A stretch of DNA of 64,000 nt from Sipunculus nudus (Eukaryota > Annelida > Sipuncula > Golfingiida > Sipunculidae): NCBI GenBank assembly GCA_026874595.1, contig CM049316.1, positions 71,701,176 through 71,765,175 of the forward strand, read 5' to 3'. Shown here one piece after another: positions 22,548 through 35,796 of the stretch (the first letter of the stretch is position 1; the number at the start of each line of letters is the position of its first letter). The translations under genes and the position numbers were made by a program. The notes under the pieces are model-generated. The model ran no database searches. It was not told the origin of the DNA and was given only the letters and a program-made list of their open reading frames with translations.

Positions 22548-23893
22548 CTGGAATAATAATAATAATAATTATTATTATTACTATTAAAAATGAATTTAAT
22601 ACCGAATAACGTTATATTACATGTTGTGATATCTGAACTAAACGACTTAAGGAAAGAAAAAACAATCAATTATAAGGGAACTGTTGCTTCACTTTCCCAT
22701 TTTTTTACAATAAAAGCAACTTTACTTATACTTAAAAATGGATACTAAAGCCGCAATAACTCATTAACTGTAACACTTATATTCTTTACGTACCATTTTG
22801 AGAGTGACAGATGGCAGTCCCACGAAAATATTTATGCCTCATAATATCATGAAAAAAGAATAGAGAACATCTGAGAGTCTGATCTCCAAGTCAAGATCTC
22901 CAAGTCTTTCACAAACTCTCGCGACCGGTTCGTTATATTTTTGACAAAAGTCATATACATGTGAAATTCGCTATGCATGTTGCTAATGGACAACTTTAAA
23001 GATTGTACCAAGCAAAAACTAACAACTGCCACATATCTTTTCATGTAAATGCAAATAGCAGCTGTGCCAGTGTATAAGCGAGGTAATTGTGTTCTTTGCG
23101 TTTAAGCATTAAATTAATGTCCTTTAATCATATAATTATTTTGTGTTATGAATAGCTTGTTAATATGAATAAGAATGAACCCAAAACTTATTGTTGAGTA
23201 AACATTCATGCATGCAGCACCATTGAATTCTATGTAAGTAATGCATGGACTGTCTGGAAATTATTTTTGTTGATCTTAGCTTGATCCATTTGATTAAAAA
23301 CCTTGGTGCCACTTACTTTTAAGACTTTATTGATTTTAATGCTTATCTAGCCATAATCTAGCAGGGGTAGGCTTGCAAGGGCTGATATGTTTATATGCTT
23401 ATTAATATTTGGGTGAAAACTGCATATTAGTGGACTTTGGAAGATTCCCCAAAGTGAAAAAAACATCAAATACATTTTTATTTCTTTTGCATTCTTCTCT
23501 TTCTCATCTGACCGTGTCATCTCTAGACCTAAGATATGACCGATTTTCAAAAAAGAAAAGTACTTTTGGACACAAAATTAATCACAAGATACACACAGCA
23601 GCTTATATTTGTTATTGACCATTTCCAAGGTTGTGCCCCCCATACACGATTCCTCATTATCACTCACAGGGCCTTTGGCGATCTAGCAATGTTCATTAAT
23701 CATATATATATATTCTATTCCTTCTGCAAAGGTTGAAAAACATTGACAAATAAGGTCCTACAACTTTGAGTAACGGTTGTGCATTTCAGGACATAATGTC
23801 TTAGGTCATGCTTTTTAGCTGAAGGTAATAACCAAGGGGCACTTGTTTTTAAAAATATTTTAACAAACAATTCATATTTGTTCGTCAGGGGTT

Positions 23894-23995
23894 GACGCAG
23901 TGCGCAGGCGTCAGGATCCATGACTGATCTACAAGTGTCCCTCCATATTGCTGCTTCGACTTGCCATCATCACTTACGTGTTTCCATAGAAGATT
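23894..23995 (-). pseudogene. Protease pseudogene exon with His57
   Basis: The - strand reads LLWKHVSDDGKSKQ then YGGTLVDQSWILTPAHC, matching the family pattern W.V.....CGGTLI...W.LTAAHC. The first Cys of the Cys42-Cys58 pair is Tyr here. The catalytic His codon is at 23,900-23,902. VNP and a TGA follow with no good donor in the right phase. Confidence 0.75.
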
Positions 23996-24099
23996 TATTC
24001 AAGGTAGTTAGAAATAGTCCAGCATAAATACGTGGTTTCCCTTTATATTTCTTATTTCGTATTAATTATTAACACACAACATAAATCATGTCACTTCGG

Positions 24100-25149
24100 C
24101 AATCTTACATTTACAATGCAATAAAAGATTAAACCCATATATATAAATGGGTATCGTGAGGAGATCAAATCCCTGAAACTGGTTTCCAGGCCTATATTAG
24201 GTTATCAACGACAAGGATGAAAAAGAGTTTGTTTCCATGACATATTATCCAGTGCCAGGTGATACCAAGTTTACAGTGATTTATGATGCTAATTGGAAAG
24301 AGAGAGAGTTTTGATTTAATTCTGCTCTTAATGTACTAACGAAATGAGAATTTCAAACAACATGCAGTCAGTATACCTGTTTTTATTACGGATCTCTTTT
24401 ATATAGGGATGATCCATTTTGCCCAGTACATGCTACTTGAGGTTTTCTCGCCATGTTCGTAAAGTATAGATTTAACAGTTGTGTATGTGACAGCTCAGAC
24501 GATGTGGCATTTAAAGAAGATACAGCCATAACACAAGACGGCGTGTGCCGTCATTATTAAAAAAAAATTACTTGTTTTGTTAATAATTATCAGTCACAAT
24601 TAGGCAATCTGTATCAGCGACAGTTCTTGTTTATATCGAACGTTTTCAAGAATCTTGACAAAATGTATTATGAACAAAGCAATATAGCAGACAATTTCTG
24701 TTACTAAGTGTTTGACAAATGTATACTGTTCTATACATTTTAATCGGTTTGAACGGTTTATAACTGCTAAGGCTAGTATTGACGAGACATTATTTCTGGA
24801 CAAATTTTATTACACCACGCCTCGGCCCTTGTGGTAATGGTAACAGTTGTTATTTGACTTTAGTAATGAAACCATTCAATGACTCACAAATTTACTCTGT
24901 AAACATGATTCTACCGATTTCAATCAGACTTTGTACAGACGCTATAGAACTTTAGTCGTTAATTTTAAGACGACCTCTGGAGTCATTGGACTGTATACAT
25001 AAAGGGGCGTTCCCATTTCCACGAATTTATCTTCTTTTGCTCTACGAAAAGGAAAGCTATCGAGAAAATTCCTCTAACCTCTAACACAGGCCATCTTAAT
25101 CCTAATGGTTTCTGCTTAATATTCCTATATTGACCTATTCACATATCTT
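24100..25149. other. AT-rich sequence without a recognised gene
   Basis: I see no exon here. It probably contains the missing 5' exons or promoter of the protease pseudogene and the degraded 3' part of the LINE, but neither could be identified. Confidence 0.4.
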
Positions 25150-27330
25150 CATATTTTTCATAATTAATTATTAAACCACTAAAAGTAACAAATTTTTAAA
25201 TAATCTCAATGAAATATATGGCTGACCTTTTATCTTTTATAATTCCTACCGTATCATCTGCAAACTGAAGTAACTTAATATGATATCCTGAAACTTCTAA
25301 TCCTTATATCTTTTCTGAACTCTTTATGTATTCTGCCATTACTTCAGCAGCTAAAACAAATAAATATGGAGACAAGGGGTCTCCTTGCCGGACCCCTGTT
25401 TTAACTTTAAAATATCAAGATGTAACCCTATTATTTATTGTGCAGCTTTTGATATTATTATATACAATATGAATCCAATTGATAAATATGGTTGCAAATT
25501 TATATTTCTTCAAAACTGATATCATAAAGTTCCATCTCAAGGAATCGAAACCTTTTTCAAAATCTATGTCTCGGGTTAATTTTTTATTCTTGTATGTTCT
25601 AAAAGGTCTGATAAAATTCTTTTATTTCCCTCTATATATCTTCTCTGAATGTATCCAGTTTGATTCGGATTAACAATTTCTGGTATAATATTTTTTAATC
25701 TTAATGTTCAAGTTTTTGATAACATTTTGTAATCTACATTTATAGATAAATAGGCCTTCATTTTTAAAATAATTATCTATCCTTTTTCTTGTCAATTAAT
25801 GTTATTATTGCCTGTTTTAGAGAAGAAGACAATTCCCCTTTTTAAAAATGATGCTACCATAGTTGAGCAAAAAAGGGGCCAAAACTTTTGATAAAATTCT
25901 GCAGATATACCTTTATTTCCTTGGCTATTGTTTTTTGCGAATGTTTTAGAGGTAAATAACATTCTTATTCTATAATTATTTTACCTAGATATTCTGAATT
26001 TAATTTGGATAACACTGGCAACTTTATTTAATCCAAGTATTCATTTAACTCCTTCTGAGTGTTGTTTGCTTGTGAACAATATAACTTCTGATAAAATTCC
26101 TTTTGCATTTCTAAAGTTTCTTTTCCCTTAGTTGACACTAGTTTTCTTATACATTTTTGTCCACTCTTATACCTCTCTTAGTTGAGGAAATATTAAGGAT
26201 TTTTTCTCCATGTTCTAACCATCTACATTAAGATCTAACCATACAACCTTGTGTTTATAATTATCTATGTCTGCAAGCTGGCTCTTAAGTGACGTTATTT
26301 CATCTTCTAAAGCTTGACTATGGCATACTTCGGATGTGTTAAATGTTTCTTGCAACACCTGTAGTTTTTGTTTAAGACTCCCTTCTTTTGTTCTTCTTTC
26401 TTTAGCTCTTTTTTTTACAATATAATATACTAAACTGTGTTATCTTGTATTTAAACAATTTCCATTTAGGTCTGTTACTTTTAATATAACTGTACACTCT
26501 ATCCCATACTTTTTTTTGCTTTTCTCAGATTTTCCACAAATTCTGCTTCTTGTAATTTTCTCCATTTAATTTCCAAAAGCCTTGTTGTCTTTATCTTATG
26601 TGTGTTCCAAATTCAAAATAACTGCGGATTGACTGAATGAATGTATGGTTCAATATATATATCTTTAACTGTATCTTGTAACGTTTGTGAGATCCACCAA
26701 AAATATAATCTAGAGCAAATATTACCATTCTTTTGTCTCCATGTATAACGTTTCATTAACGGGTGTTTGATTCTAAAAAAAAATATCAATTAATGATAAA
26801 TAATCTATTGTTTATTGTTTTTTAGTTTTTTACTACTGTTTTCTTAAAATAAATTTTGTTCCTCCTTTTTTCTTATCCAAAATAACATCAAAAACTATAT
26901 TAAAATCTCCTCCTACTAAGACATTGTCTATATGCTGCTGTATTAAGTTATAAAGTCTAATGTAAAATCTATTTTGTTCATTGTCATATTTGGTGCATAA
27001 ATGTTTATTAACTTATATTTTATTCCCTTTACTTTTAATCCAATTATAGAATCCTTCCATCTTGAGAAATGTGTACCTTTAACTCTTCTATTTCTAAATT
27101 ATTTTTAATGAAAATAGCACATCCCCTACTAGATGAGTTTGCATGACTACAAAAAGCATTGCCATTCTATTCATTACTCCACTGATTCTCTATTATTGTA
27201 GTTCCGTGTGTTTCTTGTAAGAATAATATATCAGCCCCTTGCAATTTAGCCCATCTAAATACAGATCTTCTCTTTTTGGGGTTACCTAACCCCCAAACAT
27301 TTAAACTTATTAATCTGAATGACACAAATA
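25150..27330 (-). mobile_element. Decayed L1-like LINE, ORF2 (endonuclease and reverse transcriptase)
   Basis: The - strand encodes, with many stops and shifts, an APE endonuclease start (NVWGLGNPKKRRSVFRW, then ADILFLQETH, at 27,310-27,200). The reverse transcriptase follows: NVDYKMLSKTLTLRLKNIIP, NPNQTGYIQ, DFEKGFDSLRW, INWIHIVYNN, GVRQGDPLSPYLFVLAAEV (about 25,398-25,340) and FADDT (25,264-25,250). The order and motifs are those of L1-clade non-LTR retrotransposons. It is not functional. Copy B lacks it. A short - strand ORF at 27,682-27,482 could be an ORF1 remnant but was not recognised. Confidence 0.85.
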
Positions 27331-28649
27331 TCACAAATATTACCCTTTAACCATAAATTCTTTACTGGGAGATATAGAAGTGTTTTGATTTTTTATATTA
27401 ATAAAGATTTTTTCGTGTGCATATGAGAGAATAAACTAATTAAAAGAGTAATCTTGTTGGTTTTAGTATCCTTGTAGCATTTTACCTATTTTTTTTTTCT
27501 TTAAAAACCCAACACGTTGTAGCCTTTAGTTTACCTCCTTGTACTAAGCTTTGTAAGCTAAAGGTTACATGGATCATCTTGATCCATCCTAAACCTGAGG
27601 AATGACTTATTCTCTCAGGTCTATTCGTCATTTCAGCAAAATGACCTCTAACAGGCTTGCCCTTTTTGTATTTATCAATCAAATTTAAATTTTAATGTCT
27701 CTAGCTTTCCCTGGTAAATAAATATCCTGATTCTAATTCATATAACCATTAATATTTGATTTCTACCAGTGAAAAATTTTCCTGATTGACTGTTTTAATA
27801 ATAGTTAGGTGACTATTTTCACCTTTACAAATCTATATATCGATATATTTCTATGATATATATAGGTATCAAATTACATAAAAAACATTTACTCTTTTAA
27901 AATTAACCTAAAAAAAACTCTCTCTGAGTTACACCTCAAAACATGTTTATAATTTTTACCATCTAGACTCTTACAAAATAGGTAACTCTGTGTGTTACAC
28001 CTCAAAACATGTTTATATAATTTCAACCATATGGACATCCTTGATATTAACATAATAAATAGCCTCATATCACCTCAGATGTCTTCCTATGATGCCAACA
28101 CATCCAAAATCCGTTATAAATAGTACTACAAAAGTAAAGTTTGAAAAGATAAATAAATAAATAAATATATGAAATAAAAATAAACTCTGGTAACTAAACT
28201 TATATAATACTTAATACTTATTAACATTGTTCTACCCCAATGAACAACATGCATAGTTAATGTTATGGTTTACCAATATCTTTCCACAAATCCTTGCCCC
28301 AATACATATCAATCTCCTCTTATGCACCGCAATACATTTAAATACCGCAATATTTAAATTAACCTGATGACTGGTCTAATTGTTTAAATATATATCCATA
28401 AATTTATATATAGAGTAAGCACTTCCTGCTTCCAATAATTCAATCTATTTTAATATATGCCTCTTAATATCTGTCCATTTTACCAAATATACTTATTTCA
28501 ATTTGATCAATAAAATTCACGAATAAAATGCCTCACTGGCCCCATTAATATCAATGTCTTTCTGTGATAAATAAAAACAAGTTAGAATTTAAATACGTAT
28601 AACAGTTTCAACTAAAAAAGTTAAACAGAATTAATAAAAAGAAAATCCC

Positions 28650-31310
28650 TGAATCTATGTTTATAATATATGTAAGGCCAAAACATACAGAAATAATCCT
28701 TTATTTTAAGTAAGATGACTGGTCTCTCCTTCAGACAAAATACCAACATTGTTCTCTTCAGCAAATACTTCAAAATGTCGATATTTCTGACAATTTTACT
28801 GAATGTATTTCAGAAATGTGAGACAATAACTTGGTACAACGAGAATCACTATCTTTTTGTGAAATGATTATACTAAAAGTCCTTTCAATACAACAGTTGC
28901 TGATTAGGGTTGAAGGTAAGGAAAAAAAATACATGATATTCAGTATCATATATTACTAAATTCTTCCAACAAAGTTGAAGAACATACATATTTAATATTA
29001 GTTAAGTGACTGACCTCATATTTAAAAGACTGTTTCTATAATATTTGTGCGTTGTAACCAAGCAAAGTTTAAAGAGAAAGAAAGATACCATAATAAAATC
29101 TCAATACATGCATCCCTCAGTGGCTTTGAATATTTGCTCAAAGGTATTCATTTAATTCAAGTAAGCTGACTATGAACTGTCACAGACAAATAACTAACAC
29201 TGCTCTCTAAAGTATGTACTCCTAAATTTCTATACTTATGACAATTTTTCTGAATGCATTTATATACATGTATATGAAAACCAGGTGACCCATGGGTCAT
29301 GACATGTTGACAATAAGTCCTTGCACGACAACTTATCAAGATAATGTAGGTGGCATCATCAGTCATGATCATCAAATTTGAGGACAATCCAACCAGGCTT
29401 TCCTGAGGAATCTGGCAATTTGTGTGTATTTTGCATTATTTATGGGGTACTTATACATACCCCAAAACAAGAATACAGGTCACAGTGACAAATTTTCAGG
29501 GTTCCGGGGGGGGGGGGACTTTTGAGGAACTCTCAGGATGTCAAGTTAGAAGGTTCTAGGTCCAATAGTTACGATTTATGCCTTGCTTTGGTATCAAATT
29601 TAAATTATGCTTAGAGGTTCTTTTAGGCCCCATAGCTTAGAGAATATGGGTGACAGAGATCTAATTTCAGGTTTCGAAATATAATTTTCACGGACCTCCC
29701 TGAATGTCAAGTTAGAAGATTCTAAGACCAACAATTACGATTTGTGTCTTGTTAATGGACGACCACATCTTTAAAGATCTCAAAAAATAGAAAAAATTGT
29801 GATAAAATTCGGGAAAAAAATTAGGTGGCTTCACCAGTCTGCAGGAACTTACAAAACACTTCTTGATCAATATGCATGCAAAGTAAGAAGATTGTCAAAT
29901 TAAACGATTCTGGGTCCAGTGGTTATGGTTTGCGCTCTTTTAATAGATGACCACATCTTTAAAGGTCTCAAACACAGAAAAAAATCGTAAAAAATACAGG
30001 TGACGTCACCAGTCTGTAGAAACTGATGAAACATTCAATGACCAATATCCATGCAAAGAATCATGGTGATCAATGCCTTAGCTGTTTTGATACTTGAGCT
30101 TTTGTATCAAATTTTCCATTATCCTGGGAGTATTTCGAAGCCCCTTAGCTAATATTTTTTGGGTAACAGAGACCTCGTTTTAGTTTCAAAGGAGACTTTT
30201 TATTGGCCTCCCTGCATATCAAGATAAAAGATTCTAGGTCCTTTCGTAACGAGTTGTGCCATGTTAAAAGATGATTGCATCTTTTAAGATCTGAAAATTA
30301 GAAAAAAAACTCGTAAAAAATCGATAAAAATACAGGGGGCGCCACCAGTCTGGAGAAACTGACTGAACACTCCATGATCAATATCCGCGCAAACAATCAT
30401 GGTGATCAATGCATTAATGTTCAGATACTTGAGCTTTTGTATCAAATTTTCCATTATTCTGGGAAGTACTTCGGAGACCCATAGCTCAAAGAATATTGGT
30501 AGCAGAGACCTTATTCCAGGTTTTGAAGGATGTTTTTATATGGGCCTCTCTGGATGTAAAGTAAGACAATTCCAGATCCAGTGGATACAATTTCTGTCCC
30601 GTTAACGTACAGACGTTACAAAGAGTGATCGCTATAGCTATGATGACTAACGGTCATCTGAGCTAAAAAAGAGCTTAGACCGTGATACAATAAATATCAC
30701 TATCATTCTGTGATGTGAATATACTGAAATTCCTATAAATATCACGATTGTTGATTAAGGTTAAGAATATGGAAGAAATACTTGTTATTCAGTATAATAT
30801 ACTCATAAAATACACAATAATATTGATAAATGACTTAACTAATATTCAATGTGTCAGTATATTTAGTATTTGGGTAATATGGCCTAGCAAATTTAAAAAG
30901 CGAGAGAAAGATACTTTAATATCCCAATATATGCAACACTTAAAAGCTCTGGATATTTGCACCCAAAAATTTATTTATTTTTGATAAGATCACTGGTATC
31001 CCTTCAGGCAAAATGTCAACATTGTTCTCTACAGTATTTTTTTACTGTATAACTGACTTGTATCCCCTTCAGACAAATTAACTACATTATTCTCTACCGT
31101 AAGGATTTTTAAATTTCTATACTTGCGTCAATTTTCTGTGGTGTATTAAAAAAAATATGAGGCGTTACCTTGGTACAATGAGTATTACTTCCTTTCTATG
31201 ATATTATAACATTGAAAATCCTTTAACTATCACAATTACGGCTGAAGTTAATAATAAGGAAGAAAATACTTATTATTCAGTAATACATTATACCAAAATA
31301 CCTAACGTTC
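28650..31310. repeat. Tandem array of about 450-bp units, interrupted
   Basis: The block ttcagacaaa...aacattgttctct recurs at about 28,703, 29,161 (diverged), 30,985 and 31,060. Removing the inserted HINE-like element (29,281-30,664) gives spacings of about 440-460 bp between the first three. Accompanying motifs (ggtacaa.gag.atcac, gaagaaaatact.ttattcagta) recur in the same order. The array lies upstream, in LINE orientation, of the decayed ORF2. Confidence 0.7.
29281..30664 (-). mobile_element. HINE-like repeat element, complete copy
   Basis: The head on the - strand at 30,664 reads TTTTTTAGCTCAGATGACCG; the tail at 29,281 reads CATGACCCATGGGTCACC. The interior consists of about 300-bp modules, each with a sentence like GGTAACAGAGACCT and TCTAGGTCC. 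It is the same subfamily as 61,020-61,935. It is inserted in the 450-bp tandem array. Confidence 0.8.
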
Positions 31311-31452
31311 TTCCAAATGTACAAAATTTCTTCGGAAATAGTACAGATCCTTCGAAGACTGCCCCACCTAAGTAACGCACGTCCACCTACAACCATGCAG
31401 CCGATCATACAAAGCCACTACCATCTTCGTTGGCGCGGGCAATCATTATAAT

Positions 31453-31458
<6 letters not shown>

Positions 31459-31543
<85 letters not shown>
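31459..31543 (+). repeat. (TA)n microsatellite, 85 bp
   Basis: A near-pure AT array with one interruption (ataaat) near 31,485. Confidence 0.95.
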
Positions 31544-31546
<3 letters not shown>

Positions 31547-31583
31547 CGCTCTATCTTTAGCAACAGAGCATGTTAATCATGTT

Positions 31584-31639
31584 AAGGTATGTGATAGATC
31601 TGAAAAAGGCCTTAGCGATTCAGATCTATCACATACCTT
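31584..31639. repeat. Perfect 20-bp inverted repeat with 16-base loop
   Basis: AAGGTATGTGATAGATCTGA (31,584-31,603) and its exact reverse complement (31,620-31,639) flank the loop aaaaggccttagcgat. It lies 40 bases after the long (TA)n array. Confidence 0.95.
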
Positions 31640-33480
31640 TATATATGTGTGTGTGATCGAGTTCGAGGACAACATTATTCTTCTTTTATTCGAAAACTGA
31701 CCGTAAACAAAACACCCTTTAACAAAAAGTACAGAAACTTAATTCAACGTTCCTGTTGAACCAATATGACAAATCAAACCAAATAGAATGTATTATTAAA
31801 GAGACTGAACAAATACTCACATTTATATAACCTTGTTAATTAAATATACTTGTGATTTCATTTTGACACAATATGAAAAATTATGCGAATACAGAAAATA
31901 GTATCACCTTTTCCCTTGTAAAAACACATGTAGTGTGTAATGACCTGTTTGGACTATTTGAACATTAATGCCAGTAATGAACTGTCAGCTATTGAAGTTT
32001 AGTAACATTGCATTGGTTTTAACAATTCTTTACAAAATACTTTGTCATGAGTAATGAACACAAATAGTTATTACAAGAATAAATGATATAATTGAATGCA
32101 ACGTATTTATCTAATACAAAACAACGCTATATAGTACTACAAACCACTTTCCTTGGTTCTTTCCTGCGATAATTATCATAGAGGATCGCCGCTTTTTCCT
32201 ATAAGGTATCTTTACAATGCCATAACGCTGGTCTATAACATAGGGCCGGGTGTTATCCTTAACTGGCCAGTATATTCACCGAGTTACAACCTTTACGGGC
32301 CACCCACACCACCGGAACGTTATTCGCCTGCGCCTTTTATACTAGGACATACATATAGAACATGAACAACCACAATCATTAATCCCGCCTGACCTATCGG
32401 CCAATACTAAGTGAATCCCTGTGGTTATATTATATAGTGATATTAATACACACGATGCACGTTAGAGATATATAAACTCTAATGATAACGAACAGAAGTT
32501 ATCACAAGATTAACAACATTATTCACAACCCTTATATTACTTGTATGGTAAATACAAGCATCACCATAAATGCATTAAATATATATAACCCGACGTGTCC
32601 TTTATACAAAATATTACTCATACAATAGGCCTATGTCCCAATAACCTCCCAATACATCCTAATATATCTGCTATACACCCAAATTATTAGCTATACATTT
32701 CTAAGATTGAAATCTATCCGAAACATAAAAATACATCATCATGATAAGACTGTGCTGCACTCACTCTAAACATATAGAGATTTGTAACAACTATTTACAC
32801 AGCTTGCAATTCACAAGTCTCTTTTGGTGCTCTCATCGAAAATTGATTAAATTACTTATTCGTCTCTCTTCGTTACTTCCGTTGATATGGATATTTAGAA
32901 TATTAAATGAAACGGCTTAAATGACGAAGTGTGAAACCTATATTTAATTATAACTTAGCTGCCGCGGAGTGACGAACTGAAGCTAGCCACGTGTTACTAC
33001 AAAAACGGCGACACACAAATTTCACATCACTGAAGATAATCGCGTACTCAAGGTCTGCACATTTTCCTTCAATACTAGGAAAAGGAGACCAATTAACGGA
33101 ACAACCAATAGTAACCCGAATTTTGGAGGAAAAGCCCAGGTATCCCCGACTATATATGAATATATGAATATCTGGAACCTCGGTCCAGGCAGTCCGAACT
33201 GTAAACTGTTTTTCACGAACTTGCATGCGAAATTTGCGCCTGCATGGGACAGTAATTGTTTTGTCTGGACCAGCTAAGATAACGTTACAAGTGGACCCTG
33301 GTCAAAGTTAGTCTAATGACAACATATGGTTCGACCAGTCCATATAGCAAAAGAAAAACAAAAACTCATTTATCAAAGGAGTAAGGGCGGTAGAGGTGAA
33401 AAGATTACCTTAGCGAGGTCAACAGCAGAACATTTCCAAATGTTGTCTGGGTGTATACAAACAAGCACATGAGAAAATGG
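31640..33480. other. Copy-A-specific unique sequence
   Basis: There is no exon, terminal repeat or protein similarity that I can recognise. It has no counterpart in copy B and is bounded by two (TA)n arrays. The 32,930-33,300 part is less AT-rich and has a short - strand ORF that I could not assign. Confidence 0.4.
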
Positions 33481-33489
33481 TGACCTTAT

Positions 33490-33490
33490 C

Positions 33491-33559
<69 letters not shown>

Positions 33560-33585
33560 AAGATAGATAGATAGATAGATAGATA
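33490..33585 (+). repeat. Compound (TA)n(GA)n(GATA)n microsatellite
   Basis: TA repeats, then GA to about 33,560, then GATA repeats. Confidence 0.95.
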
Positions 33586-33820
33586 AATATATAAATTAGA
33601 TAGATTAGATCACCTGTCTATAAGATAACTTATCCTTAAATTGAGTGAATCGAAAGCATTCATTTTGGTTATAATTAAACTATTCAGTTAGACCACGTGT
33701 GAATTGTCCTCACCACAAGAGTCCTTATGCCCCGCCTTTTTGACATAATTATCATAATGAGCCCCCAAAACACTCCTACACAGAAGGTCTTCCTTGCGAC
33801 AGCTATTAACAGGACAATAA

Positions 33821-33867
33821 TGACGTCACAAAGGTCGATGACGTAGACGTCGCATTGACTGACGTCA
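33821..33867. promoter_or_regulatory. Cluster of CRE-like sites upstream of SDR copy A
   Basis: TGACGTCA occurs at 33,821-33,828 and 33,860-33,867, with TGACGTAGACGTC between them. A 16-base direct duplication (cgctgcactgatgaa) follows at about 33,872-33,903. The cluster is about 930 bases upstream of the SDR start codon and has no match in copy B. CREB/ATF-type binding is an inference. Confidence 0.4.
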
Positions 33868-34797
33868 TCATCGCTGCACTGATGAAACGCTGCACTGATG
33901 AATATATCGCCGTCATCGTGAATCGTCTTGCAATATTTTGGATTGTTTTTCTGATACGAATTACGTGCCATGCAGGTAAGACATTATTATTCACGCGGCA
34001 GTCGGAGGAATGGCTCCTGCAACCTTTGGCCTAGAACCTTTTATACTGTCTCCCTGTATAAAAAAATTATCCCGGAAAACATGCCGACATGGGTACTGGT
34101 ACAGACAATACGTGTCCTATTTAGGAGAGCTCAGTCAAATTATTTATTTTTTTGTCAGAGATAGACGCTTTACAATGTTAATGGGCACCTGATTGTTTGC
34201 TCGTTAGTCCAATGGTTATGATTATTCATTGAATGAATATGCGATTAAGGTCACATAGAGTTCATGGATAGGTCAATTCAGATCACTTTTGCCATTACCA
34301 CTGATAAAATCAATCAGACCTGTCCCATTTCCATGACTTATCATCTGTGGTATACCGGTAGTTATTTTGCATACATTTACACTGTTTAATGACAAACTGT
34401 GTACAGTTTGGCGTTAATGGAATAATCCTTACTGGAATTTCAACACAAAAATTATAATTATAATTGTAATTATAATTACTATTAATCTATATTTAAACAA
34501 TACATGACTGTCGTGAATTTGTAAAAGTTTACTTAAATCCTAAGTAAAATAAAATAAATCCTAAGAAAAAGAAATTTCTCTCTGACTCTCTGTCTGTCTC
34601 TCTCTCTGCGCGCGTTGGGCACGGACATTATTTAGTAGGTTGGTGGACGGGGCTTGATGCCGTGTTCATATTTGATGTTAGTTGTAGTATTACACAGGGC
34701 TATCGTGCGTAAAAAAAACTGGAAGTATTGAGACCAGCTTACAAGTACCTAACACGGCGTGTGTGCTGACAGTTACCTGGTCGTTAACAAAGCAGTC

Positions 34798-34932
34798 ATG
34801 TCAGGACCACAGTCTGTATTCATCACGGGATGCAGCCGGGGGCTGGGGCTTGAACTGGTTCGTCAGTTCCTCAACCGTCCGTCCCCGCCCGCCCATGTGT
34901 TCGCCTCGTGCCGTGACCCCGCATCGGCGAAG
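34798..34932 (+). CDS. SDR copy A exon 1
   Basis: ATG at 34,798 in context gcagtcATGt. It encodes MSGPQSVFITGCSRGLGLEL to DPASAK, the first beta-strand and the glycine-rich cofactor loop. It ends in phase 0 at donor gtaccg. It is unusually GC-rich for the window. Confidence 0.93.
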
Positions 34933-35254
34933 GTACCGTGATATTATTACAACACTTAATTATCCAGGGAAAGTCTCGGATCCACACAGGGAGGGTACTG
35001 GCAGGGCTTAGGGGCTGATTATATAATTCGTAGAGACTTATTAAATTAGGTAACGCCTGCTAGTGTGTTTCTAAGGATTGAAACAAAAGCTTTGCATAAC
35101 AAAGTGACACAGATCTGTTAATTATTATGACTATTATTTTATATAAATTTTAGAATGTAACTAGCCCGATTTAACTGGACTCAATATTATTATACCAGGT
35201 TAAATTAGGCTAGAATTTAGCAGGATCCTGGATACATAGCATAGGTCACACACT

Positions 35255-35302
<48 letters not shown>

Positions 35303-35747
35303 GCAGTTAACCGGTTAATTATTAACTTTAAACCTTGACTATACACAGCCACAACTGGGTCTTCTCTTGACGCTGACACATTGCCCCAGATCTAAAGGTC
35401 AGGACTATTAATCACTTGTGCAGTTAAGTGAAGAGCTATAAGTACTTGCATGTAGAGGCCTACATTGGCATTATGGGTTAGACTCTGTGCAAATTATGGA
35501 TAACTTTAAAGTTATAGGCCTACATGCAAATAGAATTTATTAATAAAGCCCATGTTAATAATTTTCTATTAATTTCTTAACATGTTAGAATAGTGCAGTA
35601 ATTTAGGCCTACATGCAAACAGAAATTTATTGATAAATCCCAAGTTAATCATTTTCATTAATTTCTTGACATGTTAGGCTGGTAGTAGGCCTAAGTATAT
35701 TTTCATTAAAGTCATATATGGACTTGATCTCAAACCTATAAACAATG

Positions 35748-35796
<49 letters not shown>

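Larger units (their letters stand above)
19411..23995 (-). pseudogene. Decayed trypsin-like serine protease, copy A
   Basis: Five pieces lie in gene order on the - strand. They are: YGGTLVDQSWILTPAHCV (His57 region, about 23,995-23,894); TYSGNMKVVLGSLDL...ITHSGYPGFR (22,547-22,425); DDDITLLELTEPLTF...CFITGWG (20,750-20,609); DEMGEILQETNV...DECAAGL (19,893 to about 19,760); and DSGGP...THFTDWSRETI (19,639-19,411). Together they cover the S1A chymotrypsin fold, a family of mostly secreted endopeptidases, with His, Asp and Ser regions present. Defects: a stop three codons after the His-Cys, splice phases that do not join around the DECAAGL piece, the Gly before the catalytic DSGG replaced by Phe, and frameshifts in the last exon. 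The signal-peptide and IVGG exon was not found. The second and third exons join in frame (CG|G), so this was a real gene. Confidence 0.8.

Noticed and set aside
22847-23044. - strand ORF beginning MKRYVAVVSFCLVQS as protease exon 1
   Set aside because: It lies 3' of the His57 exon in gene order, so it cannot be the start of that gene, and nothing else supports it.
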